NCBI GenBank assembly: GCA_964563165.1
Contig: CAZLWA010000044.1
Coordinates: 1 to 6,035, forward strand
Direction of reading: 5' to 3'
From: CAZLWA01 sp964563165
GTDB lineage: Bacteria; CLD3; SB21
DNA length: 6,035 nucleotides
The position numbers and the translations under genes are program-made. A model generated the notes under the pieces. That model saw nothing but the letters and a program-made list of their open reading frames with translations. It was not told where the DNA came from and searched no databases. Below, piece by piece: positions 3,990-6,035 of this stretch (positions are counted from its first letter, which is position 1; the number at the start of each line of letters is the position of its first letter).

Positions 3990-6035
3990 ATGAAAAAACT
4001 GATCATATTTGTCCTGCTTTCAGCCGGAATCGGTTTTTGTTGGATAATTTTTTTTCACCAGGAAAGAAATGAAGATAACCCTATGAATTTACCCACCTCT
4101 GAAGAATTAAAAAAATTGCCGCCGGACGGCCGCCCGAAATATAACCGTCTGGTCTTTGAAAAAAGCCCTTATTTGCTTCAGCATGCGACGAATCCCGTAG
4201 ATTGGTTTCCGTGGTGCGAGGAAGCATTTGAAAAGGCAAAAAACGAAGACAAGCCGGTTTTTCTTTCGATCGGCTATGCGACGTGCCATTGGTGCCACGT
4301 CATGGAACACGAATCGTTCGAGGATTCGGCGGTAGCCGCGCTGATGAATCAAAATTTTATTTGCATCAAAGTCGATCGTGAAGAACGGCCGGATATTGAC
4401 AATATTTATATGTCTGTCACTCAGGCGATGACGGGCGGCGGCGGCTGGCCGATGACCGTGATCATGGCGTGGAACAAAAAACCCTTTTTCACCGGCACGT
4501 ATTTTCCGAAGCAAAGTAATTATGGCCGGCCGGGCATGCTGGAGTTGATCCCTTCGATCGCCGACGCGTGGAAGAACCGCCGCGCCGAAGTTTTGGAATC
4601 CGCCGATAATATTGCCGCTTTCGTTCATGCATCGGCTCATGAAAAATCCGGTGAGGCGCTATCGGATTCGGTTCTGGCTAAAGCCTACGGTATGCTTAAA
4701 AGCCAATTCGATCCGCAGCATGCGGGTTTTGGCAACGCACCGAAATTTCCGACGCCGCATAATTTGTCTTATTTGTTACGGTACTGGAAACGCAGCGGGG
4801 ACTCCGAAGCGCTGCGGATGGTTGAAAGAACATTAACCGCCATGCGCATGGGCGGAATATACGATCACATCGGTTTTGGATTTCACCGCTATGCCACCGA
4901 TGCGAAATGGTTTCTGCCTCATTTTGAAAAAATGCTGTACGACCAGGCGATGCTGGCCATCGCTTACATCGAAGCGTATCAGGCGACGAAAAAAGATTTT
5001 TACAAAAAAACAGCGGAAGAAATTTTCACCTACGTTCTGCGGGATCTGACGGACGCAGGCGGCGGATTCTATTCGGCGGAAGACGCCGACAGCGAAGGTA
5101 AGGAAGGTAAGTTTTATTTGTGGACCACCGGCGAATTGGAAACCCTTTTAGGAAAAACGAACGGTGAGTTTATCGCCCGTGCGTTCAACGCGGCGGCCGA
5201 CGGCAATTATTACGAAGAATCAACCAGGGAATATACGGGCGAAAATATTTTACACCTCACGAAGGATGCGGACGTCCTTGCCTACGAAGCCGGTTTATCG
5301 GAAGAAGAATTCTTAAAAAAATCAGAATCGCTTCGTCAAAGATTATTTGACTCCCGAGAAAAACGGGTGCATCCTTTCAAAGACGACAAAATCCTGACGG
5401 ACTGGAACGGCTTGATGATCGCCGCCTTATCGAAAGGTGCGCAGGCGTTCAACGAGCCTAAATACAGCGAAGCGGCCGGCCGCGCCGCCGATTTTGTCCT
5501 GACCAAATTGCGCGACAAAGACGGACGCTTGCTCAAACGCGCCCGTCAGGGCGACGCGGGATTGCCGGCTCATGCCGATGATTATGCGTTCATGATCTGG
5601 GGATTGCTGGAGTTATATGAAGCTACGTTTGATCTCAAATATCTGCAATCGGCGATGGACCTGAATCAAAAAATGATCGAGCACTTTTGGGATAAAGAGA
5701 ACGGCGGGTTTTATTTCACCGCAGATGACGGTGAGGCGCTCATCGCCAGGATGAAGGAAATTTACGACGGCGCCATTCCTTCGGCCAATTCGGTCGCCGC
5801 TTTGAATCTGGTCAGGCTCAGCCGGATCACGGGAAAAGAAGACTTCGCGAACATGGCGGCGCAGATCGGAAAAGCCTTTTCAAAAAATATTTCACAAATG
5901 CCTATGGGTCACGCGCAATTCCTGATCGCGGCGGATTTTGCGTTCGGTCCTTCGTATGAAATTGTCATTGCCGGCGGCGCGCACGGATCGGATACGCAAG
6001 CCATGCTGAATGCCTTGCATCAAGAATTTATTCCC
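3990..6035 (+). CDS. yyaL: YyaL/SSP411 family protein (DUF255 thioredoxin-like domain plus (alpha/alpha)6 barrel), N-terminally membrane-targeted, 3' end outside window
   Basis: A frame of 682 codons runs off the right edge; B. subtilis YyaL is about 690 residues, so little is missing. Numbering from the ATG at 3990, KSPYLLQHATNPVDWFPW (58-75) is the family's usual N-terminal block. The thioredoxin-like domain has Cys99-His-Trp-Cys102 in YATCHWCHVMEHESFED, then EERPDID (131-137), GGWPM (151-155) and TYFP. The barrel region has GGIYDHIGFGFHRY (288 on), HFEKMLYDQA (311 on), DADSEGKEGKFYLWT (near 367), LTDWNGLMIAAL (near 471), HADDYAF (528 on) and GAIPSANSVAALNLVRL (594 on). The family, including human SPATA20, has no settled reaction; a redox or sugar-epimerase-like role is suggested by the folds only. 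Residues 1-23 (MKKLIIFVLLSAGIGFCWII...) look like a signal anchor; Cys17 has Phe at -1, a poor lipobox. A cytosolic product would result from the in-frame ATG at 4083, with GAAG eight bases before it. The upstream start is favoured, not proven. Confidence 0.92.
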   Translation, partial: MKKLIIFVLLSAGIGFCWIIFFHQERNEDNPMNLPTSEELKKLPPDGRPKYNRLVFEKSPYLLQHATNPVDWFPWCEEAFEKAKNEDKPVFLSIGYATCHWCHVMEHESFEDSAVAALMNQNFICIKVDREERPDIDNIYMSVTQAMTGGGGWPMTVIMAWNKKPFFTGTYFPKQSNYGRPGMLELIPSIADAWKNRRAEVLESADNIAAFVHASAHEKSGEALSDSVLAKAYGMLKSQFDPQHAGFGNAPKFPTPHNLSYLLRYWKRSGDSEALRMVERTLTAMRMGGIYDHIGFGFHRYATDAKWFLPHFEKMLYDQAMLAIAYIEAYQATKKDFYKKTAEEIFTYVLRDLTDAGGGFYSAEDADSEGKEGKFYLWTTGELETLLGKTNGEFIARAFNAAADGNYYEESTREYTGENILHLTKDADVLAYEAGLSEEEFLKKSESLRQRLFDSREKRVHPFKDDKILTDWNGLMIAALSKGAQAFNEPKYSEAAGRAADFVLTKLRDKDGRLLKRARQGDAGLPAHADDYAFMIWGLLELYEATFDLKYLQSAMDLNQKMIEHFWDKENGGFYFTADDGEALIARMKEIYDGAIPSANSVAALNLVRLSRITGKEDFANMAAQIGKAFSKNISQMPMGHAQFLIAADFAFGPSYEIVIAGGAHGSDTQAMLNALHQEFIP

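Noticed and set aside
4032..4040. Lipoprotein signal (lipobox) around Cys17 of the YyaL-family protein
   Set aside because: The residues before Cys are Ile-Gly-Phe; Phe at -1 is not accepted by lipobox rules, so a signal anchor is the better reading.
3860..4072. 70-codon open frame on the plus strand in the divergent region
   Set aside because: It overlaps the start of the yyaL-like gene in another frame, has no ribosome-binding site and no recognisable features; it is probably chance.
4107..4640. 177-codon open frame on the minus strand
   Set aside because: It is antisense to the thioredoxin-like domain of the YyaL-family gene, whose CHWC and GGWPM motifs fix the coding strand; the antisense product is Arg-rich without recognisable motifs.

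Overview
The window is about 6 kb of ordinary bacterial chromosome of moderate GC content. It has two divergent transcription units that meet at an intergenic region of roughly 230 bp. Shine-Dalgarno sequences are weak or absent before most starts. Simple AT-rich repeats spill into gene ends. Several genes belong to families common in environmental bacteria (YyaL/DUF255, NRDE, DinB, alkaline-phosphatase superfamily). This would fit a member of the Bacteroidetes/Chlorobi/Ignavibacteria/KSB1 neighbourhood, but that placement is a low-confidence inference from style; no marker gene is present.

Minus strand, in order of transcription from about 3.73 kb down to position 1: (i) a ferritin-like/COQ7-like diiron carboxylate protein with a hydrophobic central segment; (ii) a permuted papain-fold (YiiX/NlpC-P60-like) cysteine hydrolase; (iii) a DinB-fold metal protein; (iv) an NRDE/TANGO2 family protein; (v) an alkaline-phosphatase-superfamily phosphodiesterase that runs off the left edge. 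Gaps are about 94, 42 and 54 bp, followed by an 8-bp overlap, so the five genes are probably one operon, at least for the last four.

Plus strand, from 3990 to the right edge: a YyaL/SSP411 (DUF255) protein with an N-terminal thioredoxin-like domain carrying CHWC and an (alpha/alpha)6-barrel region. It is cut by the window end shortly before its expected C terminus. Its most upstream in-frame ATG adds a hydrophobic membrane-targeting segment.

Non-coding structure is the more unusual part. A period-8 tandem repeat forms a 24-bp imperfect inverted repeat just upstream of the minus-strand genes. A period-7 AT-rich array encodes the tail of the NRDE protein and donates part of the phosphatase start codon. 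A compact GC-rich hairpin fills the DinB-NRDE gap. No RNA genes, CRISPR arrays, insertion sequences or phage genes were seen. I find no convincing new multi-gene system. The gene set looks like a poorly characterised housekeeping or stress cluster of metal- and thiol-dependent proteins, and that shared theme is only inference.
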